Origin: Streptomyces sp. CGMCC 4.7035
GTDB lineage: Bacteria; Actinomycetota; Actinomycetes; Streptomycetales; Streptomycetaceae
NCBI RefSeq assembly: GCF_031583065.1
Contig: NZ_CP134053.1
Location: 1,798,001 to 1,862,000 of the forward strand
Direction: 5' to 3'
DNA: 64,000 nucleotides
The notes under the pieces are model-generated. The model did not search any database. It saw only the letters and a list, made by a program, of their open reading frames with translations, and was not told the DNA's origin. Position numbers and translations under genes: made by a program. This document shows positions 48,412 through 55,317 of this stretch, piece after piece. The stretch's first letter is position 1. Each line of letters opens with the position of its first letter.

Positions 48412-49232
48412 TACTCTCCTAGCAGTCTGTCCAGGAGGCGCGCGCTCTCGTCTGGAGAGAGGGCCTGTGACCGCAGCATTCCATACTTCAGCTGATAAAC
48501 GCTCACCTCGTCGGGATCATCGACCAGGAAGCTCGCGCGCTGCACCTCCAGGTAGACCGCGTGCTCGTGGTGCGCCGTCTCCAACAGCAACATGGGTCCC
48601 GCCAGACCGGCGTGCGGCACGCGACCCAAGGGCATGATCTGAAGCCCCATATGGACGCGGTCACCGTACTCGCGCAGCTTGCGAATCTGCTCGCGCATGA
48701 TCTCAGGCCCACCGAGAGCTGTTCGCAGAAGGCCCTCCTCCAGGATGAAATGGCCGAATGGTGGTTGCTTGCGCTGCCAGATCTCTTGCCGTTCCATGCG
48801 AGAAGCCACCCACTGTTCTGCCGCCTCGTCCTCGAACCGTGGGAAACGGCATTCGAAGGAAGCGCGGCAGTAGTCCTCGGTCTGGAGGAGGCCAGGAACC
48901 ATCTGCGTCTCGTACGAGAGAATGCTGACAGCCTCCTGCTCAATGTCGACGAGCCCTTGGGCGAACTGCGGCATCCTTTCCCGCACCGGCATCTTCGCCA
49001 CCAGCACGGCCAACGCCCCACCCGTACCCAACAGTTCGTCGAACTGCTCGGCCCGATCCGGCTGTAACGCAAGCCGCCCCTGCTCGATCGATCCCACCGT
49101 GTCGACGTGAATGTTCGCCAACTCGGCGAACTGCTCCTGCGTATGGCGGGCCTGCCTCCTGAAGTGCGCCACGAGCGCACCGACCGCCTGCCACGAACCG
49201 ACCTTCTTGGGCTGCTTCCTCGCCGACTGCAT
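48411..49232 (-). CDS. XRE-family regulator with DUF5753 (Scr1 type)
   Basis: A 273-residue protein: helix-turn-helix at about 20-75 (RQARHTQEQFAELANIHVDT, VGSIEQGR) and a DUF5753 domain at about 95-265 (ILSYETQMVPGLLQTEDYCR, RMERQEIWQR, MREQIRKLREYGDRVHMGLQ). Regulators of this type, with a DUF397 partner and a nearby RsbW-like kinase, form a widespread Streptomyces module of partly known role in development. The ATG at 49232 has AAGGGGA 6-8 nt upstream. It contains one TTA codon (plus-strand 49065-49067). Confidence 0.93.
   Translation of the reverse strand: MQSARKQPKKVGSWQAVGALVAHFRRQARHTQEQFAELANIHVDTVGSIEQGRLALQPDRAEQFDELLGTGGALAVLVAKMPVRERMPQFAQGLVDIEQEAVSILSYETQMVPGLLQTEDYCRASFECRFPRFEDEAAEQWVASRMERQEIWQRKQPPFGHFILEEGLLRTALGGPEIMREQIRKLREYGDRVHMGLQIMPLGRVPHAGLAGPMLLLETAHHEHAVYLEVQRASFLVDDPDEVSVYQLKYGMLRSQALSPDESARLLDRLLGE
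49065..49067 (-). other. TTA codon in the XRE gene
   Basis: The second Leu in GRLALQP is coded by TTA, in frame with the start at 49232. Suggests bldA dependence. Confidence 0.85.
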
Positions 49233-49318
49233 GGCGGTCCCCTTCCCCCGCAGACACACGAAGTCCTCGTAGCGAGCTCGTAGGAATCACGACTACGACC
49301 TCACACACTGCTCCACTG

Positions 49319-49324
49319 TAGTGA
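49319..49324 (+). promoter_or_regulatory. -10 box TAGTGA, 6 nt before GTG (leaderless)
   Basis: TAGTGA lies 6 nt before the GTG at 49331. GTGACA occurs at 49321 and again at 49331, a short direct repeat over the transcription start. Confidence 0.45.
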
Positions 49325-49330
49325 CACCCT

Positions 49331-49798
49331 GTGACAGTCGGAGTCGTGAACGGACAACCCCGACACCCCCACACCCGCGAGGCGTTCTACCGCAGGGACC
49401 GCAGATCGGTGCACCTGGCCCGTGAGTTCACCCGCGAGGCGCTCATGGACTGGGCCGTGGCCGAGCGCAGCGACGACGTACTGCTCTGCGTGAGCGAACT
49501 CGCCACCAACGCGTTGCTCCACGGCGTACCGCCCGGCCGAGGCTTCGGCCTGCGCCTGGCCTTGCACCCCGACGGCGTCCTGCGCATCGAGATCCACGAC
49601 AGCGGCCCCGGCGAGGTCGGACTCCCGGACGACACGTCACCGGAGTCGGAACGCGGTCGCGGTCTCCTGCTCGTCGCCGCACTCGCGGACAAGTGGGGCG
49701 TCGAGGATCGGGATCCGGGAAAGATCGTGTGGTGCGAGTTAAGGGAAACGTACTTCCGGGAAACGTACTTCCCCAACCATGTGGAGCGACCTGTATAG
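49331..49798 (+). CDS. RsbW-like ATP-binding (anti-sigma kinase type) protein
   Basis: A 155-residue GHKL ATPase domain without a sensor part. The N box is VSELATNALLHG, the G1 box IHDSGPG and the G2 region ERGRGLLLV. Small proteins of this kind include anti-sigma factors and partners of XRE/DUF397 modules. The C-terminus holds an exact 15-bp duplication giving RETYFRETYF, next to a TTA codon (49739-49741). It is divergent from the XRE gene with 98 bp between starts. The GTG at 49331 has no ribosome site but a -10 box 6 nt away. Confidence 0.9.
   Translation: MTVGVVNGQPRHPHTREAFYRRDRRSVHLAREFTREALMDWAVAERSDDVLLCVSELATNALLHGVPPGRGFGLRLALHPDGVLRIEIHDSGPGEVGLPDDTSPESERGRGLLLVAALADKWGVEDRDPGKIVWCELRETYFRETYFPNHVERPV
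49739..49741 (+). other. TTA codon in the RsbW-like gene
   Basis: The Leu of CELRETYF is coded by TTA, in frame. Late in the gene, so bldA deficiency would truncate only the last 19 residues. Confidence 0.85.
49743..49772 (+). repeat. exact 15-bp in-frame tandem duplication
   Basis: GGGAAACGTACTTCC occurs twice in a row (49743-49757, 49758-49772) inside the RsbW-like gene and codes for duplicated Arg-Glu-Thr-Tyr-Phe. The perfect identity points to a recent slippage event. Confidence 0.9.
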
Positions 49799-49823
49799 GC
49801 CGGAAGCTGACCTACTTCCGGCC
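49798..49823. promoter_or_regulatory. perfect 9-bp inverted repeat at the YdeI-type promoter
   Basis: GGCCGGAAG and CTTCCGGCC with an 8-nt spacer. It begins on the last base of the RsbW-like stop codon and ends directly before the -10 box TACGGT (49824-49829), so it could be a terminator for the upstream gene and an operator for the downstream one. Confidence 0.6.
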
Positions 49824-49835
49824 TACGGTCTCCCC

Positions 49836-50420
49836 ATGACCTCACCCGACGACACAGAGCCCCACGCCTTCGAATCCGCCGCCCACCTGGACGCCTGGCT
49901 CGCCGCGCGCCCGGCCCCTCAGCCCGGAATATGGGTGAAGGTCGCGAAGAAGGGGGCGGGGGTGCGCTCGGTCACCGCCCGGGACGTCAACGACGTCGCC
50001 CTCTGTCATGGCTGGATCACCGGCCACCGTCGGGGGCTCGACGCGTCGTATTTCCTGCAGAAGATCACCCCGCGCAGGCCCGGGAGCCTGTGGTCCATGG
50101 TCAACGTGCGCAGGGTCGAGGAGCTCACCGCCGCCGGACGGATGCGGCCCGGCGGGTTGGCCGAGGTCGCGGTGGCCGAGGCGGACGGGCGGTGGGCGGC
50201 GGCGTACGAGTCGCAGAGGAACGCCACCGTGCCGGACGACTTGGCGGCGGCGCTGGAGCGGAGCCCGCGCGCCAAGCAGTGCTTCGACGGGCTTGGCAGG
50301 ACGGATCAGTACCTTCTGGTACTTCCGCTGCTCAGGGCCCGCACGCCGAAGAGCCGGGCCGCCCGGCTGGACGCGGCGATCGCCCGGCTGGAGGTGGGCC
50401 GCCGCCCGGCGCAGGCGTGA
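49836..50420 (+). CDS. YdeI/OmpD-associated-type protein
   Basis: A 194-residue protein of the bacteriocin-protection YdeI/OmpD-associated family: HAFESAAHLDAWLAARPAPQ, GIWVKVAKKGAGVRSVTARD, ALCHGWITGHRRGLDASYFL, QKITPRRPGSLWSMVNVRRV and a C-terminal helix pair. The biochemical function is unknown; members are linked by name to stress or peptide resistance in enterobacteria. The ATG at 49836 has no ribosome site; TACGGT ends 6 nt before it, so a leaderless message is likely. Confidence 0.88.
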   Translation: MTSPDDTEPHAFESAAHLDAWLAARPAPQPGIWVKVAKKGAGVRSVTARDVNDVALCHGWITGHRRGLDASYFLQKITPRRPGSLWSMVNVRRVEELTAAGRMRPGGLAEVAVAEADGRWAAAYESQRNATVPDDLAAALERSPRAKQCFDGLGRTDQYLLVLPLLRARTPKSRAARLDAAIARLEVGRRPAQA

Positions 50421-50460
50421 GCGCCCGCCCTCCGGATACGGGGGAGTGGAGGGCGGGCGC
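50421..50460. terminator. bidirectional terminator between YdeI-type and YceI genes
   Basis: A 13-bp perfect stem GCGCCCGCCCTCC with a 14-nt loop begins right after the stop of the + strand gene and lies 48 nt beyond the 3' end of the - strand gene. Confidence 0.8.
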
Positions 50461-50508
50461 GCTCAGGGGGCCACGCGGGCCGGGGCTCGCGCGGCGGGTG
50501 CGGCGGGG

Positions 50509-51123
50509 TTACGCCTGCTTGATCGCCGAGATGTCGAAGACCAGCTTGATCTTGTCCGAGACCAGCACGCCGCCCGTCTCCAGCGCCGCGTTCCAGGTCA
50601 GGCCCCACTCCGAGCGCAGGATCTCCGCCTTGCCCTCGAAGCCGATTCGCTCGTTGCCGAACGGGTCCTTGGCCGCGCCGCTGAACTCCAGGTCGATGGT
50701 GAGCGGCTTGGTGATGCCCATGATCGACAGGTCACCGGTGATCCGGTAGTCGTCGCCGCCGAGGGCCTCCGCCTTGGTGGAGCGGAACGTCATCGTCGGG
50801 TGCTCGTCGGTCTTGAAGAAGTCGGAGCTCTTGAGGTGGCCGTCGCGGTCGGCCGAGCCCGTCTCGACGCTCTCCATCTTGACGTCGATGGAGGCCGTGG
50901 ACTTCGACGGGGCCGAGCCGTCCAGGTGCAGCGTGCCGGTGAAGTCCTTGAAGTTGCCCTTGACGTTGGTGACCATGGCGTGCCGGGCCACGAAGCCGAT
51001 CGTGGTGTGGGACGGGTCCAGCGTGTACTCGCCGGTCAGCGCGGCGAGGTCCGGGTTCACCGCAGCGGCGGCAGCCGGGGCGGCAGTGGTGTCGGTGTTG
51101 CTCTTGCGGCTGAAGAGACCCAT
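50509..51123 (-). CDS. YceI-family lipid-binding protein
   Basis: A 204-residue YceI beta-barrel protein that in relatives binds polyisoprenoids such as ubiquinone-type lipids. Motifs: YTLDPSHTTIGFVARHAMVT, SADRDGHLKSSDFFKTDEHP and ITGDLSIMGITKPLTIDLEF. No signal peptide is visible; the first 28 residues are a Lys- and Ala-rich lead, so the protein is probably cytoplasmic. The ATG at 51123 has AAGGAG 7 nt upstream. Upstream repeats at 51179-51236 suggest a MarR-like operator. Confidence 0.92.
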   Translation of the reverse strand: MGLFSRKSNTDTTAAPAAAAAVNPDLAALTGEYTLDPSHTTIGFVARHAMVTNVKGNFKDFTGTLHLDGSAPSKSTASIDVKMESVETGSADRDGHLKSSDFFKTDEHPTMTFRSTKAEALGGDDYRITGDLSIMGITKPLTIDLEFSGAAKDPFGNERIGFEGKAEILRSEWGLTWNAALETGGVLVSDKIKLVFDISAIKQA

Positions 51124-51178
51124 GACGTGCTCCTTGGGGGGACGGTTCGTGGACTCGTGAAGCCACGACGGTGAGCTG

Positions 51179-51236
51179 TTGAATCTTTAATGAGCTCAAC
51201 ACGGACGACTGTAAGCCTATTCCGTTCAATCTTCAA
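51179..51236. promoter_or_regulatory. paired TT(G/C)AATCTT(T/C)AA sites upstream of YceI
   Basis: TTGAATCTTTAA (51179-51190) and TTCAATCTTCAA (51225-51236) are direct copies in an AT-rich strip; TGAGCTCAA at 51191-51199 adds a small palindrome. Such spaced AT-rich sites are typical of MarR or TetR control of YceI genes. The binding protein is not in this window. Confidence 0.5.
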
Positions 51237-51242
51237 CATCAT

Positions 51243-51542
51243 CCGCGTCGTGTTGTCGGAGTCGCTGTGAGTGATCGACTATGAGGGTCACGGCGTCCGG
51301 CAAGGTCCCGCCGGTGTTGCCGCGAGGCCGCCGTTCGAGGCTCCGTGTCACCCCGGGGATGGCATGTGGGACCCATCAATGCGAGGTCGCGCTCGGCTGA
51401 CGGCTTTGTGAGACTCCCACAAGGCCCGTGCCCCCCGAGCAGTCAGATCGGCTGCACAGGGGTCTGGTTCTGTTCAGTGGTACCAGGAAAACGGGCCGGA
51501 GACTGTACGGAGTCGACGGCCCTCTTTCCTTGGTGGACTTCG
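51243..51542. other. upstream region of accB with a dyad
   Basis: No gene is seen. GGCTTTGTG (51402-51410) and CACAAGGCC (51418-51426) form a 9-bp dyad with one mismatch and a 7-nt spacer, 130 nt before accB, possibly an operator for control of malonyl-CoA supply. Confidence 0.4.
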
Positions 51543-51548
51543 TAAGGT
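51543..51548 (+). promoter_or_regulatory. -10 box TAAGGT, 6 nt before ATG of accB (leaderless)
   Basis: TAAGGT lies 6 nt before the ATG at 51555, which has no purine-rich ribosome site. Confidence 0.5.
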
Positions 51549-51554
51549 CGCTAC

Positions 51555-53147
51555 ATGACCGTTTTGGACGAGGCTGTAGATTCCGGGAGCGAGCCCACGG
51601 ATGCGCGGGGGCGGGTCGCCGAACTGCACGAGCTGCGTGCGCGGGCCCTGGCCGGGCCGAGTGAGAAGGCGACCGAGGCGCAGCACGCCAAGGGCAAGCT
51701 GACCGCTCGGGAGCGCATCGAGCTGCTTCTGGACGCGGGGTCGTTCCAGGAGGTCGAGCAGTTGCGCCGGCACCGGGCGACCGGGTTCGGCCTGGAGGCC
51801 AAGAAGCCGTACACGGACGGTGTGATCACCGGCTGGGGCACGGTGGAGGGCCGTACGGTCTTCGTCTACGCCCATGACTTCCGTATCTTCGGCGGCGCGC
51901 TGGGCGAGGCCCACGCCACGAAGATCCACAAGATCATGGACATGGCCATCGCGGCGGGTGCGCCGCTGGTCTCCCTGAACGACGGCGCGGGCGCCCGTAT
52001 CCAGGAGGGCGTCAGCGCGCTGGCCGGCTACGGCGGCATCTTCCAGCGCAACACGAGGGCGTCCGGGGTCATCCCGCAGATCTCGGTGATGCTGGGCCCG
52101 TGTGCGGGCGGTGCGGCCTACAGCCCCGCCCTGACGGACTTCGTGTTCATGGTCCGCGACACCTCGCAGATGTTCATCACCGGGCCGGACGTGGTGAAGG
52201 CCGTGACCGGTGAGGAGATCACGCAGAACGGTCTGGGCGGTGCTGATGTGCACGCCGAGACCAGCGGTGTGTGCCACTTCGCCTATGACGACGAGGAGAC
52301 GTGCATCGCCGAGGTGCGCTACCTCCTGTCGCTGCTGCCGCAGAACAACCGGGAGAACCCGCCGCGGGTGGAGTCCTCGGACGCTGCGGACCGCCGCAGC
52401 GACGTGCTGCTGGACCTGGTCCCGGCGGACGGCAACCGGCCGTACGACATGGCCAAGGTGATCGAGGAGATCGTCGACGACGGCGAGTACCTGGAGGTCC
52501 ACGAGCGCTGGGCGCGGAACATCATCTGTGCGCTGGCGCGGCTGGACGGCCAGGTGGTGGGCATCATCGCCAACCAGCCGCAGACGCTGGCCGGTGTGCT
52601 GGACATCGAGGCGTCGGAAAAAGCTGCACGTTTTGTCCAGATGTGTGACGCTTTTAACATTCCGTTGGTGACGTTCCTGGACGTCCCCGGTTTCCTTCCC
52701 GGCGTCGACCAGGAGCACGGCGGCATCATCCGTCACGGCGCGAAGCTGCTGTACGCGTACTGCAACGCGACGGTGCCGCGGATCTCGCTGATCCTGCGCA
52801 AGGCGTACGGAGGTGCGTACATCGTGATGGACAGCCAGTCCATCGGGGCGGACCTCACCTTCGCGTGGCCGACCAACGAGATCGCGGTGATGGGCGCGGA
52901 AGGCGCGGCCAATGTCATCTTCCGCCGTCAGATCGCGGACGCGGAGGACCCGGAGGCCATGCGGGCGCGGATGGTCAAGGAGTACAAGTCCGAGCTGATG
53001 CACCCGTACTACGCGGCCGAGCGCGGTCTGGTCGACGACGTCATCGACCCCGCCGAGACCCGCGAGGTCCTGATCAAGTCGCTCGCGATGCTCCAGTCCA
53101 AGCACGCGGACCTGCCCTCCCGCAAGCACGGCAACCCCCCGCAGTAA
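51555..53147 (+). CDS. accB: acetyl/propionyl-CoA carboxylase beta (carboxyltransferase) subunit
   Basis: A 530-residue carboxyltransferase that moves CO2 from carboxybiotin to acyl-CoA, giving malonyl- or methylmalonyl-CoA for fatty acids and polyketides. Motifs: GKLTARERIELLLDAGSF, NDGAGARIQEGVSALAGYGG, GPCAGGAAYSPALTDF and FLPGVDQEHGGIIRHGAKLL. The residue that sets substrate choice (Asp422 in Streptomyces PccB) is Ile423 here (KAYGGAYIVMDSQ), the form linked with acetyl-CoA use. An epsilon subunit gene follows at 57 nt. The biotinylated alpha subunit is coded elsewhere. Confidence 0.95.
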   Translation: MTVLDEAVDSGSEPTDARGRVAELHELRARALAGPSEKATEAQHAKGKLTARERIELLLDAGSFQEVEQLRRHRATGFGLEAKKPYTDGVITGWGTVEGRTVFVYAHDFRIFGGALGEAHATKIHKIMDMAIAAGAPLVSLNDGAGARIQEGVSALAGYGGIFQRNTRASGVIPQISVMLGPCAGGAAYSPALTDFVFMVRDTSQMFITGPDVVKAVTGEEITQNGLGGADVHAETSGVCHFAYDDEETCIAEVRYLLSLLPQNNRENPPRVESSDAADRRSDVLLDLVPADGNRPYDMAKVIEEIVDDGEYLEVHERWARNIICALARLDGQVVGIIANQPQTLAGVLDIEASEKAARFVQMCDAFNIPLVTFLDVPGFLPGVDQEHGGIIRHGAKLLYAYCNATVPRISLILRKAYGGAYIVMDSQSIGADLTFAWPTNEIAVMGAEGAANVIFRRQIADAEDPEAMRARMVKEYKSELMHPYYAAERGLVDDVIDPAETREVLIKSLAMLQSKHADLPSRKHGNPPQ

Positions 53148-53204
53148 CCCAGCGGATTCTCCCCGATACCTCTGCGGAAACCTCTCTCACGGAGACTGAC
53201 ACCC

Positions 53205-53399
53205 ATGAACACTCCCGACATCCGCGTCGAGAAGGGCCACGCCGAGCCCGAGGAAGTCGCCGCCATCACTGCGATCCTGCTGGCCCGCGCTGCCGCCCGC
53301 ACCACCGAGCCCACCCAGGCCCACCGCACCGGCCGCAAGGCCGGCTGGCGCCGCCTGGAGCGCGAGGGCGGCTTCCGCGCCCCGCACAGCTGGCACTAG
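53205..53399 (+). CDS. accE: acyl-CoA carboxylase epsilon subunit
   Basis: A 64-residue epsilon subunit, a small actinobacterial protein that raises carboxylase activity by strengthening the alpha-beta complex. Features: DIRVEKGHAEPEEVAAITAI at the N-terminus and a C-terminal WRRLEREGGFRAPHSW, where SW before the end is usual for the family. The ATG at 53205 has ACGGAGA 9 nt upstream. Co-transcribed with accB and closed by a 16-bp terminator. Confidence 0.94.
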   Translation: MNTPDIRVEKGHAEPEEVAAITAILLARAAARTTEPTQAHRTGRKAGWRRLEREGGFRAPHSWH

Positions 53400-53429
53400 G
53401 CGCTGCGCTCGCCTGAGCGGCTGATACGC

Positions 53430-53466
53430 CGAGTAGGGCCCCCTCCGATGGAGGGGGCCCTACTCG
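53430..53466 (+). terminator. terminator after accE
   Basis: A perfect 16-bp stem (CGAGTAGGGCCCCCTC) with a 5-nt loop, 30 nt after the accE stop. Confidence 0.9.
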
Positions 53467-53494
53467 TACGCGCGACAGGGGCCCGGCCGGTTCG

Positions 53495-53544
53495 GCTCCG
53501 CCGTGCTCCGCCGTGCTCCGCCGTGCTCCGCCGTGCTCCGCCGT
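53495..53544 (+). repeat. 10-bp tandem repeat (GCTCCGCCGT) x5
   Basis: Five perfect copies of GCTCCGCCGT between two terminators, in the convergent gap between accE and the conservon. It codes for nothing and is probably a slippage product; copy number may vary between strains. Confidence 0.92.
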
Positions 53545-53591
53545 CGTGGTTGCTCGCCGCCGAGCGGCGGCGGACAAGGCGGGCTGACACA

Positions 53592-53638
53592 ACGAAACGG
53601 CCCCTGTGCCCTCCGAGGGGGCACAGGGGCCGTTTCGT
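53592..53638. terminator. terminator at the 3' end of the first conservon
   Basis: A perfect 20-bp inverted repeat beginning ACGAAACGGCCCC with a 7-nt loop, 9 nt beyond the cvnD stop on the minus strand. Both outer ends are A/T-containing, so it may serve either strand. Confidence 0.88.
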
Positions 53639-53646
53639 GTCGAGAC

Positions 53647-54228
53647 CTACCGCAGACGCGCCATCAGCGCGTGCTCCACGAGAGTGATGAGCGCCGACTT
53701 CGCATCGGCCCGATGCCGCGCGTCCGTGGTGATGATCGGGGTGTCCGGGCCGATCTGCAGGGCCTCGCGGACCTCGTCCGGCTGGTACGGCTGGTTGCCG
53801 TCGAAGCCGTTGAGGGCGATGACGAACGGCAGACCGCTGTTCTCGAAGTAGTCGACCGCGGGGAAGCAGTCGGCCAGGCGGCGGGTGTCGACCAGGACGA
53901 TGGCGCCGATGGCGCCGCGGACCAGGTCGTCCCACATGAACCAGAAGCGGTCCTGGCCGGGCGTGCCGAACAGGTACAGGATCAGGTCCTGGTCCAGGGT
54001 GATACGGCCGAAGTCCATGGCCACCGTGGTGGTGGTCTTGTCCCCGGTGTGGGTGAGGTCGTCGATGCCTGCCGAAGCAGACGTCATGACGGCCTCGGTG
54101 CGCAGCGGATTGATCTCCGAGACGGCACCCACGAACGTGGTCTTGCCCACGCCGAAGCCGCCCGCCACCACGATCTTCGCGGAGGTGGTGGAGCGGGAAG
54201 GACCGCCGCTAGAGCTTGCGAAGTCCAC
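53647..54228 (-). CDS. cvnD: conservon Ras-like GTPase (CvnD)
   Basis: A 193-residue small GTPase of the conservon type, thought to work with CvnA-C in a membrane signalling complex resembling a eukaryotic G-protein system. P-loop GGFGVGKTTFVG, G3 LFGTPGQDRFWFMW and G4 ALNGFDGN are present. Its ATG lies inside the end of cvnC (20-nt overlap). It is last in the operon cvnA-B-C-D. The 249 bp at 53821-54069 are about 98% identical to the second cvnD (see findings). Confidence 0.95.
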   Translation of the reverse strand: MDFASSSGGPSRSTTSAKIVVAGGFGVGKTTFVGAVSEINPLRTEAVMTSASAGIDDLTHTGDKTTTTVAMDFGRITLDQDLILYLFGTPGQDRFWFMWDDLVRGAIGAIVLVDTRRLADCFPAVDYFENSGLPFVIALNGFDGNQPYQPDEVREALQIGPDTPIITTDARHRADAKSALITLVEHALMARLR

Positions 54229-54793
54229 TGAGCACCCTTTCGAGCAGTGTCACGTCTGGCTGGCCGCCGGCGTTCTCGTCGCCGCCGGGCTGATGGATGG
54301 CGACCAGGCCCGCCTCCGCCAAGTCGGCGACGAGGATCCTGGCCACGCCGAGAGGGATCGTCAGGAGCGCCGAGATCTCGGCCACCGACTTGATTTCCCG
54401 GCAGAGGTTGCAGATCCGCTGATGCTCGGGCAGCTGGCCCTGCATCTGGTGCGGCTGCGCGGTGGTGTGCACCAGCGCCTCGATGGCGAGCTGGTAGCGC
54501 GGCCTGGTACGGCCGCCTGTCATGGCGTACGGACGCACCAGGGGGTTGTTCGACGACCCCGCGGGCGCCGGCTCGGGAGCGCGGCGCTGCGGCTGCACGG
54601 GCTGGATGCGCGGTGCCGCCGGCTGGTCGTACGGCGACGGACCGGGGCCCTGCGGGCCCTGGGGCGCGTACGGCTGTTGCCGGTGGCTCGGTGCGGAGGG
54701 GAAGTTGTACCGGTTCTGCTCACCCTGTCCCGGGCCCTGGCCAGGACCATAGGACCAATTGCCGGCGGGATGACCGCCTGGGGGTGTTGCCAC
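54209..54793 (-). CDS. cvnC: conservon DUF742 protein (CvnC)
   Basis: A 194-residue protein with a Pro/Gln-rich N-terminus (about 1-80) and a DUF742 domain: VRPYAMTGGRTRPRYQLAIE, LCREIKSVAEISALLTIPLG, VARILVADLAEAGLVAIHQP and the final LLERVLSGLRKL. DUF742 is a winged-helix-like domain. The GTG at 54793 has GGAGGAGGAG 4 nt upstream; the longer frame to 54826 runs through that ribosome site. It overlaps cvnD by 20 nt. Confidence 0.94.
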   Translation of the reverse strand: MATPPGGHPAGNWSYGPGQGPGQGEQNRYNFPSAPSHRQQPYAPQGPQGPGPSPYDQPAAPRIQPVQPQRRAPEPAPAGSSNNPLVRPYAMTGGRTRPRYQLAIEALVHTTAQPHQMQGQLPEHQRICNLCREIKSVAEISALLTIPLGVARILVADLAEAGLVAIHQPGGDENAGGQPDVTLLERVLSGLRKL

Positions 54794-54843
54794 TTTCTCT
54801 CCTCCTCCTCTGACTGTGCCGGGCACCCATCGCCGTGGAAGCC

Positions 54844-54873
54844 GCGTCCCGAAACCTTACGGCCCCGGGACGC
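54844..54873 (-). terminator. hairpin between cvnB and cvnC
   Basis: GCGTCCC (54844-54850) and GGGACGC (54867-54873) form a 7-bp stem with a 16-nt loop in the 100-bp gap inside the operon. It may lower expression of cvnC-D relative to cvnA-B. The second conservon lacks this hairpin. Confidence 0.45.
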
Positions 54874-54893
54874 CAATACGCACCGTCTGACTA

Positions 54894-55316
54894 TTAGTTG
54901 AGAAGGCTTCCCTGGAGCTCCGCACGAAGGTCCGGAGTCAGAACCGTGCCGGCACGGTCCACCAGAAGCGCCATCTCGTACCCAACCAGGCCGATATCGG
55001 CCTCCGGGTGTGCGAGAACAGCGAGCGACGAACCGTCGGAGATGGACATGATGAAGAGGAATCCCCGCTCCATCTCCACAACCGTCTGGTTCACACTGCC
55101 ACCCTCGAAGATGCGGGAGGCACCCGCGGTCAGCGAGGTCAGACCGGAGGCGACGGCCGCCAGCTGATCGGCGCGGTCACGCGGAAAGCCTTCGGACATC
55201 GCCAGAAGGAGTCCGTCGGCGGAGACCACCACCGTGTGGGACACCCCCGGGGTGTTGTCCACGAAGTTGGTGATCAACCAGTTCAGGTTCTGTGCCGCCT
55301 GGCTCATCGGGCTCAC
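54894..55316 (-). CDS. cvnB: conservon roadblock/LC7 protein (CvnB)
   Basis: A 140-residue roadblock/LC7-fold protein (SQAAQNLNWLITNFVDNTPG, VSADGLLLAMSEGFPRDRAD, SRIFEGGSVNQTVVEMERGF), a fold that in MglB and longin-like partners regulates small GTPases. The GTG at 55316 is 1 nt after the cvnA stop with GGAG 9 nt upstream; an ATG at 55307 is also possible. The same choice in the second conservon gives an equal length of 140 residues, which supports it. Confidence 0.94.
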   Translation of the reverse strand: MSPMSQAAQNLNWLITNFVDNTPGVSHTVVVSADGLLLAMSEGFPRDRADQLAAVASGLTSLTAGASRIFEGGSVNQTVVEMERGFLFIMSISDGSSLAVLAHPEADIGLVGYEMALLVDRAGTVLTPDLRAELQGSLLN

Positions 55317-55317
55317 A

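Noticed and set aside
51243..51542. Short ORFs in the accB upstream region
   Set aside because: Frames such as 51345-51545 lack codon bias and would overlap the accB promoter.
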